Assembly: GCA_000435495.1 (NCBI GenBank)
Contig: FR884013.1
Span: forward strand, 1 to 14,534
Direction of reading: 5' to 3'
DNA: 14,534 nt
DNA from: Firmicutes bacterium CAG:552
Lineage (GTDB): Bacteria; Bacillota; Clostridia; Christensenellales; Pumilibacteraceae
Shown: positions 5,901 through 14,508 of the stretch, piece after piece
How the letters are laid out: every line of letters starts with the position of its first letter
How positions within the stretch are numbered: the first letter of the stretch is position 1
Notes under the pieces: generated by a model
What the model saw: only the letters and a program-made list of their open reading frames with translations
Database searches by the model: none
What the model was told of the DNA's origin: nothing
Program-made: the position numbers and the translations under genes

Positions 5901-5929
5901 AGTTTAGCACATTGACTTTATAAAGTCAA
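5901..5929 (-). promoter_or_regulatory. Promoter of tRNA-Leu, overlapping an 18-bp palindrome
   Basis: On the minus strand TTGACT (5924-5929) and TAAACT (5901-5906) are 17 bases apart, placing the start about five bases before the tRNA 5' end. The -35 box is one arm of a perfect 18-bp palindrome, TTGACTTTATAAAGTCAA (5912-5929). Confidence 0.75.
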
Positions 5930-5992
5930 ACAAAATAGACGGGCAGGCTAAATATTTTTTTGCTTTTTATGTACGAAAATTTAAGAATCGGT

Positions 5993-6020
5993 TTGGCATT
6001 ACGTGGCATCTGTGCATTAT
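5993..6020 (+). promoter_or_regulatory. Weak candidate promoter for the glucan synthase
   Basis: TTGGCA (5993-5998) and CATTAT (6015-6020) are 16 bases apart, matching five and four of six consensus bases. It is the best pair I see between the tRNA promoter and the gene at 6132, and would leave a leader of about 105 bases. A short inverted repeat ATTAT/ATAAT (6016-6029) overlaps the -10 box. Confidence 0.3.
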
Positions 6021-6107
6021 GCGAATAATCGGAAAAAACGGGTCGTTTCATAGTCCGATAGCCGCTTAAAAATACTTAATGAGGTTAAAAAAAGGATAAG
6101 AGGGAAT

Positions 6108-6130
6108 AATCGCTTTGATAAGGAGCGATT
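6108..6130 (+). promoter_or_regulatory. Hairpin masking the ribosome-binding site of the glucan synthase
   Basis: AATCGCT (6108-6114) and AGCGATT (6124-6130) are exact reverse complements around the loop TTGATAAGG. The ribosome-binding site AAGGAG (6120-6125) lies half in the loop and half in the 3' arm, and the hairpin ends one base before the ATG. In the folded state ribosome access should be reduced, a layout typical of temperature- or factor-controlled translation. Seven pairs are modest, so it could also melt readily. Confidence 0.55.
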
Positions 6131-6131
6131 T

Positions 6132-9100
6132 ATGGAAATCAGGATAGCGTACTTTATAGCGGCAACGTTGATTGCTGCAGCATTTTTTCTGTTTTATATC
6201 GTGGTAAAGCCGTCGCCGCAGCCCGATATGAAACTTACCGGACGACTTAGCGATGACGAAATAAAGAAGGCGCTTACGGAGCTTGCAGCAAAAAAGCATA
6301 ACGAAAAAAGCGTCGATTTATCGCTGAGAAATGTCTGCCGTATTATCAGAAAAGCATATAAAAAAATATCGGCTAAAGAAAACAAGGCGGAGTACGAAAA
6401 ATGGATTTTCGATAACTATTATAAGATAGAAGAACACATGCGTGAGCTGAAAAAAACGTCGTTTTCGCATTTGACGGGAATGGACGGATTACCTCGCACA
6501 TACGTTATCGCTTCGACAATAGTAAAAGGCAGTTGCGGCGCAGTTTCGCCCGAACGTATATGTGAATTTGTAGCAGAATTTAACAAAATATGCCCATTGA
6601 GGTTTTCGGAACTTACAGCGTTTAAGTCTGCACTAAGCGCCGCTCTCATAGAATACGTTGCGGCATTTGCGGCAAAGTCCTTAGTAATTACCGATAAGGT
6701 GAGAGCCGGAGAAACAGACAGCGTTACCGGCGAAATTAACTTAAGTAACTTCAGTCTCTTGAGTTATACTTACGGGTACATGTCTACCGGCAAAAACGGA
6801 AAAGCATTTCGGGACTTGTGCGCAAAAAACGGCGTTTCGGCGTCCGACCGTTGCGACACGTTCGCTACGCTTATCGCAAAGTACGCATCAAACGTCAGCA
6901 GCGCAATAAAGTCGCTTAACGTAAAATTGGACGATAGCGATTTGCTCGATCTGTCGACATTGAATTCGTTTTTAACGAAAAATGCTCAGGGATATGCAGA
7001 CTGTACGATTGAAACAAAATTATACTATCTTAATTCGATTACCCGCAATAAAGGCAGAGAAATCGAATATGCGCAAAAGATAGTGGAGAAAGCGACAACT
7101 CAAAACAAAGACATCGGAAACTTTATACTGCCGCAGAAAGCAGGTGTTTTTTTGCAAATCGTCTATTTTTTGGTCGTATTTGCTGCGACAGTGGGCAACT
7201 GTATAACGGTGTATTCATTAGCTCCGTCACTTAAAATACTGTTTGCGATTTTGTTTGTACCCGTATCGCTCGGACTTTCGCTTTCTTTTGTATACGCAAT
7301 TAACGCACGCTTGGTAGAGAGAAGATTTTTGCCGTCGAGCAAGCTGAGCGGCGACGAAAAAACGCTAATAGTTTTTCCTGTGCTTATCGGCAGCGTGGAA
7401 GCCGTAAAAAAAGCGATATACAATTTAAAGACAGTTGCGGCGGCAAATCGAAATAAGATTTTTTCGTACGGACTTTTAATCGATTTGCCCAAAAGTGCTG
7501 ACGGAGAGTATTCCGTCACGGATAAAGCGATAATAAAAGAACTAAAAGAACAATTTGCTGGGCTTTCGGACAAATACCTGTTGCTTATTCGAAAACGTAC
7601 TTTTATAAAAGAAGATAATTGTTATTACGGCTGGGAAAAGAAAAGGGGAGCTATTATAGAACTTAATAATTTTATATTATCCGAGGACAACAGCGCATTC
7701 CGGACCGTGCGTGGTAAAATGCATAACTTCGAATACGTTATAACATTGGATGAGGACACCATGCTTAATTGTGCAGAGCAACTCGTGCGAATTATGAAAC
7801 ACCCGTATAACGCCGACAAGGCGGTCATTGCACTTAAAATGAAGTCCGATCCGTCTTCGCTTGTTACTCCGTTTGCCACCCTTATGAACGATGCTAAGGG
7901 ACTAAGCAGTTACTCGTCGTTCGCCGCAGACGTAAACTACGACTTGTTCGATTGCGGTAACTACACCGGCAAGGGTATATATCGTGTTCGAGAATTCAAC
8001 TCAAGCGTCGGTTCGATTCCGGAAGGGCGAATACTGTCGCACGATTTTATAGAAGGCGCCATGAGCGGCTGCGCAAACAGCGATCTCGAGGCGGTGGACG
8101 AATTTCCTCATTCGTTTGCTGCGTTTTTGAGTCGCAACGTAAGGTGGCTCAGAGGCGACTATCAATTGCTACCGTGTTTATTTTGGAAAAACGAAAAGTT
8201 TGTTTCACCGCATGTGGCAAAATTTCATATTCTGACAAACATCGTGCTGGGACTTATACCTGTAAGTTCGTTTGCATTTGCGCTCGCATCGCTGTTTTTT
8301 ACGGAAAAAACGCTTTTGTTTGTTTTGGCTGCATTTGCGTCGGAAGCCTTCGTGTTGTTGGGGGCTTTGTCGTTAGTGTTCAAAAATCCGCAATACGTTA
8401 TTAAGGAAACGTTGCGTAGGATGTATTTATGCGCATGTTTGCCGATTACGTCGGTAGCATATTTTTGCGCAATAACCATAACTTTAATCAGGCTTGTGCG
8501 TAAGAAAAAGTTACTTGAGTGGAAAACGGCGGCTATGGACGGAACAAAAACCGATATTTTGCCGTGCGTTATCTCGGCGATGATTTTTTTGACTGCTTTT
8601 TGTGTAAAAACAGAAGCAGCGTATTTGATTTTTTCGGTTGTATTTTCGGTAGGAGCTGCGCTGCCCGGACTTACCTCGATTAGACGCCGAAGCAAAACGG
8701 TGGAGGATGAAGACAAACTTTTGCGCATAGCAAAAAAGACTTGGAGCTTTTTTGAGAGCTTTCTTGTAGACGAATATAATTATTTGCCGTGTGACAATTT
8801 GCAAGACGGCATCGCCGCAAAAAGAACGTCGCCTACAAACGTGTCGTTTATGCTTACGTCCGTCTATTGTGCCGAAAAATTAAAATTTATCGACAAAGAC
8901 GTTGCCCGAAATTATTATGACAAAATAATAGAATCTGTGGAGAAATTACCTAAATGGAAAGGTAATTGCTATAACTGGGTAGACGTTACGACGCTGAAAC
9001 CGCTTTCATCTTTTGTTTCGTCTGTAGACAGCGGCAATTTGCTTGCTGCTCTTTTGCTTGTAGGAGGTTCGGTGAGCGGTAGCTTGGCGCATAGGATATC

Positions 9101-12100
9101 AAAGCTCGTAGACGAGACGGAGATAGAAGCGTTTTATGACGAGCGCACGCACTTGCTTGCAATAGGCTACGACGAAAAATCCGGGTTTACGGAAGGAAAA
9201 TACGATTTGCTCGGCAGTGAGGCAATGCTTACGTATTTGGTGGGGTACGGATTAGGTAAACTTCCGATAGAAAGTTTTTACGCACTGTCTCGCCGCTGCG
9301 TAAAGTACAAAGGCAGCTCGCTTTACAGTTGGACGGGCGGCGTTTTTGAGTATATGATGAGCTCTATATATTTCGATTATGTAAGCGGCAGCTTTTTAAA
9401 TCAATCTGCAAAGTCGGTTATGCGAGCGCATATTGCCAATAAAATCGAAGGCGCATGGGGGATGTCCGAAAGTCAGTATTTGCATACCGATCAAAACGGA
9501 TTTTATGATTATAAGGCGTTCGGGGTAGAACAAATCGCACTTTCAAGAGAAAAAAACAGAAAAGTTCTGACCCCGTACGCATCGATATTGTTTTTACCGT
9601 ATTTTCCATCCGCCGTAGAAAAAAACATATACGCATTAGAGAAATTGCGTCTGATAGGCAAATACGGATTTTATGAAGCGTATGACGGAAGTCCCGTAAG
9701 AACGTTTATGGCGCACCATCAGGGCATGGTTATGGCGTCTATAACTAACGCTCTTACCGAAAAAACAATATCCAAGGACTTCGCATCGCCGGCAATGCGA
9801 GCAGCTGCGCTTAACCTTACTTTTTCCGAATCGCCGCAAGGAGAGCGAAAGACTCGGTATGCGGCGAGAAAAATCGTTTCGACCGATTATGTTGCCGTAA
9901 AGACCTTTCCTAAGAAATTGAACATAATGTCTAATGGCGAGTACTCCGTAATCGTTGATTCGGACGGATACGGTTATTCGAGATACAAAGATAATCAGAT
10001 ATCGAGGCGTTATGACTACAGGGGAGGGTTTAACGTATTCGTCGGCAGCGGCAAACATAGGGTTGCGGGGAAATGCGTCATCGGTGATGGCGTAACCAAA
10101 TTTTACGATACAGCGGACGGATTTTCGGTAGAGCGAGCTTCCGTTGTGCTTCCGATAAACGGCGAAGCACACCGCATAACAATTACGAATACGACTAACG
10201 AAACGAGAGAAACTGAAGTTTACGGTTTTATGGAAGCGGCGCTGTGCAGGCTTTATGACGATATTTCGCACAAAACTTTTTCGGGCATGTTCGTAAAAAG
10301 AGCATACGATAGTGAATTTAACGCTTCAATAGCATATAGAAACGGACTTTATGCGGCAATCGGTGCGGATAAAGACGTGACTTTTGTCGATACGAGGGCG
10401 GAGTTTTACGGAAGAGCAGACGGTGGCTTCGATCCTGTTTTGTGTGCAAAAGCGAAAATTAAATTGCTGCCTAAGCAAAGCGAAGTAATTAACTTCGTCA
10501 TAGTGGTAGCCGAAAATACGGAGGCACTCAAACGTTTGCTTAAGACCGCAAAAGGTTATGCGTATGTGGATGGAGCGTTTTGCGGTGCGTCGACGCTTTC
10601 CGGAGCGTTCGGTGTGTGCGAAAAAATGCGATTTGCAGCATCGCAGCTTATTTATAACGGCGTTCCGTCGACTGTAAGCGAATTACCTACCGTTTATATC
10701 GACTGTGATAACATAAGCGCAGCGGTTACTAATAAGTTGAAGATGTTGCAAAATTTGCGCAAAGCGGGCGTCGAGTTTTGCGTCGCTGCGGCTTCAAGTG
10801 AAGACGGTTATAGAATAGGCGAAATAAACGGTTACGGTTTAAATATAGTACAGGTGCGAAAAAACGACAAGACTGCGCTAAACAGTTGCACTAATATCGA
10901 CGACGTAATTTATGTAACTATGCCGCAGAGAAGTTTTACGAACGGAAGTTTGGGTAATGCTCCGTCAATGCGCAAAGCTGTCGAGTACAAGCTCGGTTAC
11001 GGCGGATACGTCGATGACGGCAATGCATACTATATGGAACTCGACAAACTGCCGCCTCGCCCGTGGTCCAATATAATAGCCGATAAAAATTTCGGTACCA
11101 TTATTACGGAGAAAGGCGGAGGCTATACTTTTTATCGAAATTCTCGGCAGTCGAAACTTACCGATTGGAGTAATGATCCCGTAGCGGATCCGTTAAGCGA
11201 GGGCGTATTTTTTTTGGAAGACGGCGATTTGTTTTCCGTTACGAAATCCGTAGTTAAGGATGCCGAGTACACTGCGGAACACGGACTGGGATATTCGGAG
11301 TTTACCTGCAATTACGCTCTTATGCAAAGCGTACAGACGGAATTTATAAGTGGTTGCGTAAAATACTATCTTATCAGACTAAAGTCGTTTTTGCCAAAGA
11401 AAAGAACGCTTAACGCCGTGTTCTTCGCTAAGCCTGTGCTGGGAGATTTCGTCTTTAAGACGAGGCATAATCTTACTGCGGAATTCAGCGACGTGCTTAC
11501 CGTCACTAACGCCCTAAGCGGAGCCGAAATGGTGATGGGCTGCTCTTTACCGCTTAGTCTGTACGACGAAATCAAGTCCTATTCGAGCGGCGAATACGTT
11601 GCGGTAAGTACCCGGGTGCAAATAGAAGCTAACGGCGAAACGGAATTTTACTTTTATCTGTCGGCAGGTGACAGAGCGGAAGCGGATGTCAAAAAAGCTT
11701 TGCTTTGTCAAAAACGCAAGTATTCGCATCTGTCCGACGTCGAAATATCAACGGGAGATAAGAGTCTCGATTATTTGGCAAAGTGGCTCCCGTACCAAAC
11801 GTACACTAGTCGTTTTTACGGACGAACTGGGTTTTATCAGGCGGGTGGGGCGATAGGATTCAGGGATCAGCTGCAGGACTGCCTGACCATGTTATATGTC
11901 AATTCCGGAGCCGTTCGCAGCCACATAATAACGGCTGCGGCGCATCAATTCGAAAGCGGCGACGTAATGCATTGGTGGCATCCGCCGATGACCGGTGTGC
12001 GTACCAAAATTTGTGATGATCGGCTGTTTTTGCCACTCGTTACTGCCGAATACATTGCCTATACCGGAGACAAAAGCATACTCAGCGAACGGGTTCCGTA

Positions 12101-13166
12101 TGTAAAAAACGTTCGTATCATAGGTAAAGACGTATACGGTGAAATGGAAAGTACGCAAAACAGCGAAACTTTGCTGGTTCATTGCATTAAGGCGATAGAT
12201 TCATCCGCAATAGGTAGCGACGACTTGCTTTTGATGGGCGGCGGCGACTGGAACGACGCTATGGATAAAGTCGGCGTTTACGGAAAAGGCGAAACGGTGT
12301 TCGGGAGCATGTTTCTCTATTACGTTATATCGAAATTTTTGCAGTATTTACCGGATAGGCGAAAGTATGTTTCGCTTATGGGACGGCTAAAAAACGGTAT
12401 CGAAAGGTCGTGGGACGGCGAATGGTATCTTCGAGCGATTACCGACGACGGAGAAAGATTGGGTAGTTCGAAAAGTGATTTTTGTCGTATAGATCTTATA
12501 ACTCAGAGCTTCGCAGTGCTTAGCGGCGCAGCGGAAAAAAAGCGTGCTTCGCTTGCAATGCTTTCGGCTGCACGTAAACTTATAGATTTCGATAACAAAA
12601 TAATTAAGTTACTTACTCCGCCGATTACAGATAATCGAATAGGATATATAGGGGAATATCCCGCAGGCGTAAGGGAAAACGGTGGACAGTATACGCACGG
12701 AGCGATTTGGTATGTAATAGCTTTGCTGGAAAGCGGTCATGACGATTTTGCATATTCGCTTATAAAAATGTTGAATCCGATAAATCACAGTCTCACTTCG
12801 CTCGATGTGAAAAGATACGAAGTCGAACCTTATGTGGTGAGCGCCGACGTTTATGCTGAGCCGGCAGGAAAAGGCGGCTGGAGTTGGTATACGGGGGCAG
12901 CATCGTGGTTTTATGTAGCTTTGGTAAAATATCTTTTTGGGATAGAGATAGGCAGCAATTCGGTTAAAGTTGTGCCGCACTTGCCTTCGTGCATAAAAAA
13001 CGTAAAAGTTAAAGTTTCACTGCCTGCCGCTTCCTTTGTAATTAGTATAGAAAATGGCGAGGGCAAAAAGTGGAAGTATTATTTGGGAAATACCGCTTTA
13101 AGCATGGAACGAATCCCTATAAAAGCTTCTTTAAACGGCAAAGAAATAATCGTACGAAAAGTTTAA
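6132..13166 (+). CDS. ndvB: Cyclic beta-1,2-glucan synthase (GT84, glucoamylase-like domain, GH94)
   Basis: This 2344-residue membrane enzyme is expected to build beta-1,2-linked glucose chains from UDP-glucose, close them into rings and set their length by phosphorolysis. Residues 5-25 form a membrane helix; WIFDNYYKIEE (about 90) and LPRTYVIA (about 119) match the family N-terminus. Helices at about 337-400 precede the GT84 domain: LDEDT (539-543, the UDP-binding acidic motif), HDFIEGA (637-643) and RNVRWLRGDYQLL (668-680, the QxxRW equivalent). More helices follow (697-850). The glucoamylase-like cyclising domain (about 870-1250) shows SPTNVSF, VSSVDSGN, WGMSES (Glu1113) and AHHQGM (1194-1199). 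A beta domain (about 1280-1680, ending DWSNDP) leads to the GH94 barrel: GFRDQLQD (Asp1912 in the general-acid position), HWWHPP (1947-1952), GGGDWND (2036-2042) and GGWSWYTG (about 2248). It is shorter than rhizobial NdvB (about 2800) but no catalytic block is missing. AAGGAG at 6120-6125 fixes the start. Confidence 0.93.
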   Translation: MEIRIAYFIAATLIAAAFFLFYIVVKPSPQPDMKLTGRLSDDEIKKALTELAAKKHNEKSVDLSLRNVCRIIRKAYKKISAKENKAEYEKWIFDNYYKIEEHMRELKKTSFSHLTGMDGLPRTYVIASTIVKGSCGAVSPERICEFVAEFNKICPLRFSELTAFKSALSAALIEYVAAFAAKSLVITDKVRAGETDSVTGEINLSNFSLLSYTYGYMSTGKNGKAFRDLCAKNGVSASDRCDTFATLIAKYASNVSSAIKSLNVKLDDSDLLDLSTLNSFLTKNAQGYADCTIETKLYYLNSITRNKGREIEYAQKIVEKATTQNKDIGNFILPQKAGVFLQIVYFLVVFAATVGNCITVYSLAPSLKILFAILFVPVSLGLSLSFVYAINARLVERRFLPSSKLSGDEKTLIVFPVLIGSVEAVKKAIYNLKTVAAANRNKIFSYGLLIDLPKSADGEYSVTDKAIIKELKEQFAGLSDKYLLLIRKRTFIKEDNCYYGWEKKRGAIIELNNFILSEDNSAFRTVRGKMHNFEYVITLDEDTMLNCAEQLVRIMKHPYNADKAVIALKMKSDPSSLVTPFATLMNDAKGLSSYSSFAADVNYDLFDCGNYTGKGIYRVREFNSSVGSIPEGRILSHDFIEGAMSGCANSDLEAVDEFPHSFAAFLSRNVRWLRGDYQLLPCLFWKNEKFVSPHVAKFHILTNIVLGLIPVSSFAFALASLFFTEKTLLFVLAAFASEAFVLLGALSLVFKNPQYVIKETLRRMYLCACLPITSVAYFCAITITLIRLVRKKKLLEWKTAAMDGTKTDILPCVISAMIFLTAFCVKTEAAYLIFSVVFSVGAALPGLTSIRRRSKTVEDEDKLLRIAKKTWSFFESFLVDEYNYLPCDNLQDGIAAKRTSPTNVSFMLTSVYCAEKLKFIDKDVARNYYDKIIESVEKLPKWKGNCYNWVDVTTLKPLSSFVSSVDSGNLLAALLLVGGSVSGSLAHRISKLVDETEIEAFYDERTHLLAIGYDEKSGFTEGKYDLLGSEAMLTYLVGYGLGKLPIESFYALSRRCVKYKGSSLYSWTGGVFEYMMSSIYFDYVSGSFLNQSAKSVMRAHIANKIEGAWGMSESQYLHTDQNGFYDYKAFGVEQIALSREKNRKVLTPYASILFLPYFPSAVEKNIYALEKLRLIGKYGFYEAYDGSPVRTFMAHHQGMVMASITNALTEKTISKDFASPAMRAAALNLTFSESPQGERKTRYAARKIVSTDYVAVKTFPKKLNIMSNGEYSVIVDSDGYGYSRYKDNQISRRYDYRGGFNVFVGSGKHRVAGKCVIGDGVTKFYDTADGFSVERASVVLPINGEAHRITITNTTNETRETEVYGFMEAALCRLYDDISHKTFSGMFVKRAYDSEFNASIAYRNGLYAAIGADKDVTFVDTRAEFYGRADGGFDPVLCAKAKIKLLPKQSEVINFVIVVAENTEALKRLLKTAKGYAYVDGAFCGASTLSGAFGVCEKMRFAASQLIYNGVPSTVSELPTVYIDCDNISAAVTNKLKMLQNLRKAGVEFCVAAASSEDGYRIGEINGYGLNIVQVRKNDKTALNSCTNIDDVIYVTMPQRSFTNGSLGNAPSMRKAVEYKLGYGGYVDDGNAYYMELDKLPPRPWSNIIADKNFGTIITEKGGGYTFYRNSRQSKLTDWSNDPVADPLSEGVFFLEDGDLFSVTKSVVKDAEYTAEHGLGYSEFTCNYALMQSVQTEFISGCVKYYLIRLKSFLPKKRTLNAVFFAKPVLGDFVFKTRHNLTAEFSDVLTVTNALSGAEMVMGCSLPLSLYDEIKSYSSGEYVAVSTRVQIEANGETEFYFYLSAGDRAEADVKKALLCQKRKYSHLSDVEISTGDKSLDYLAKWLPYQTYTSRFYGRTGFYQAGGAIGFRDQLQDCLTMLYVNSGAVRSHIITAAAHQFESGDVMHWWHPPMTGVRTKICDDRLFLPLVTAEYIAYTGDKSILSERVPYVKNVRIIGKDVYGEMESTQNSETLLVHCIKAIDSSAIGSDDLLLMGGGDWNDAMDKVGVYGKGETVFGSMFLYYVISKFLQYLPDRRKYVSLMGRLKNGIERSWDGEWYLRAITDDGERLGSSKSDFCRIDLITQSFAVLSGAAEKKRASLAMLSAARKLIDFDNKIIKLLTPPITDNRIGYIGEYPAGVRENGGQYTHGAIWYVIALLESGHDDFAYSLIKMLNPINHSLTSLDVKRYEVEPYVVSADVYAEPAGKGGWSWYTGAASWFYVALVKYLFGIEIGSNSVKVVPHLPSCIKNVKVKVSLPAASFVISIENGEGKKWKYYLGNTALSMERIPIKASLNGKEIIVRKV

Positions 13167-13177
13167 CTTAAAAAAGG

Positions 13178-13206
13178 TTGTTTATCGTTAAAGATTGTGC
13201 TATAAT
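13178..13206 (+). promoter_or_regulatory. rarA promoter placing the start of transcription at the ATG
   Basis: TTGTTT (13178-13183) and a perfect TATAAT (13201-13206) are spaced by 17 bases. Transcription should begin at about 13212-13214, and the ATG is at 13213. No ribosome-binding site lies between. This implies a leaderless message from this promoter, although read-through from the glucan synthase, which ends 46 bases upstream with no evident terminator, could also supply longer transcripts. Confidence 0.7.
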
Positions 13207-13212
13207 TTTTGT

Positions 13213-14508
13213 ATGGACCTTTTCGATACTTTGGATTATTCTCAAAAACTCGCTCCGCTGGCGGATCGTATGAGACCAACTACGTTAGACGAGTTTTTCG
13301 GACAAAAACATTTGCTTTACGACGGCTCTTTGCTTAAGCGAGCCATAAAAGCCGACAAATTAGGTAGCTGCATCTTTTTCGGACCGCCGGGAGTGGGCAA
13401 GACTACGCTTGCCGGTATCGTTGCGTCGTCTACAAATGCGCATTTTGTAAAGTTGAACGCCGTTTCGAGTGGAGTGGCAGATGCGAAGAAGGTGATTGAC
13501 GAGGCACGAGAGCGACTTAGAGTGTACGGAAAACGCACTTATTTGCTTTTGGACGAGTGCCATAGGTGGAATAAGGCTCAGTCTGATTGCGTTCTCAGTG
13601 CGATAGAGGACGGTAGTATAATTTTTATAGGTTCTACTACCGAAAATCCTTATCTTTCGATGACGAGAGCTATTGTGTCGAGGTGCAGAGTATTTGAACT
13701 TAAGTCGCTTTCGGAACAGGATGTTATGGACGGGTTGTTTCGAGCCGCAACAGATAAGGAGCGAGGACTCGGCAACATGAACGTTAAGCTTGACGAAGAT
13801 GCTGCAAGGCACCTTGCGTATTGCAGTGGCGGCGATATGCGCAACGCCCTTAACGCTTTAGAGCTTGCTGCGCTTACAACGCCGCCCGTAAACGGGGTAA
13901 TTTGTATAGATAAGTCGGTTGCCGAGCAATCTATTCAGCGTAAGGCAATTTCGGTCGACGAAAGTAAGTATTTCGATATGCTTAGCGCATTTTGTAAATC
14001 GCTTAGAGGTTCGGATGCGGACGCCGCTTTGTACTGGGCGTTTATGCTTATCGAGGCGGGGCTGGATCCTCTCATAATTTTTAGGCGAATGATTGCGCAT
14101 AGTAGCGAAGACGTCGGATTGGCTAACAGCAATGCTCTTATAATGACGGTTGCGGCGATGACTGCTTACGAACGAATCGGCATGCCGGAAGGCGCATTGC
14201 CTTTAGCTCATGCGATAATTTACATTTGTGTTTCGCCTAAATCAAATAGCGTCGTTACTGCTATGAATGCCGCTCAAAGCGTATGTAAAAACATGCCCGA
14301 TCTTAATGTGCCGTCGCATCTGCGAAATAATAATAATTCTTCCTTGGATCGACGCAAGCCTTACAAGTATCCGCACGATTACGGCGGTTATGTAAAACAG
14401 CAGTATTTGCCCGATTCTTTGGTGGGCTCTGTTTTCTATTGCCCCAAGGACGAGGGAAATGAGGCGAGAATTAAACAGTTTATGGAAAAAATTAAAGGTA
14501 TTCTCTGA
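13213..14508 (+). CDS. rarA: RarA/MgsA replication-associated AAA+ ATPase
   Basis: The 431-residue product is a clamp-loader-like ATPase acting at stalled replication forks, working with SSB and recombination proteins in the cytoplasm. The N-terminus PLADRMRPTTLDEFFGQKHL is the family signature. Walker A is GPPGVGKTT (57-65), Walker B LLLDECHRW (Asp114, Glu115; the usual form is DEIHRFN), sensor 1 STTENP, the arginine-finger region SRCRVFEL, and sensor 2 GGDMRNALNALE. The C-terminal MgsA domain has KSLRGSDADAALYW and SSEDVGLANSNAL, then YKYPHDYGGYVKQQYLPD. The length matches the family. I start at the ATG 13213 because the frame extending back to a TTG at 13195 would read through the -10 box and adds residues (CYNFC) foreign to the family. 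Translation probably begins without a ribosome-binding site. The gene follows the glucan synthase by 46 bases, with no functional link expected. Confidence 0.95.
   Translation: MDLFDTLDYSQKLAPLADRMRPTTLDEFFGQKHLLYDGSLLKRAIKADKLGSCIFFGPPGVGKTTLAGIVASSTNAHFVKLNAVSSGVADAKKVIDEARERLRVYGKRTYLLLDECHRWNKAQSDCVLSAIEDGSIIFIGSTTENPYLSMTRAIVSRCRVFELKSLSEQDVMDGLFRAATDKERGLGNMNVKLDEDAARHLAYCSGGDMRNALNALELAALTTPPVNGVICIDKSVAEQSIQRKAISVDESKYFDMLSAFCKSLRGSDADAALYWAFMLIEAGLDPLIIFRRMIAHSSEDVGLANSNALIMTVAAMTAYERIGMPEGALPLAHAIIYICVSPKSNSVVTAMNAAQSVCKNMPDLNVPSHLRNNNNSSLDRRKPYKYPHDYGGYVKQQYLPDSLVGSVFYCPKDEGNEARIKQFMEKIKGIL

Noticed and set aside
9636..10271. Open frame of 211 codons on the minus strand within the glucan synthase
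   Set aside because: The plus-strand frame shows conserved enzyme motifs throughout; the shadow has no motif or ribosome-binding site of note.
13195..13212. Upstream TTG start for rarA
   Set aside because: It would place the -10 box TATAAT inside the coding region and add residues not found in the family; the ATG at 13213 begins the typical MDLFD start.
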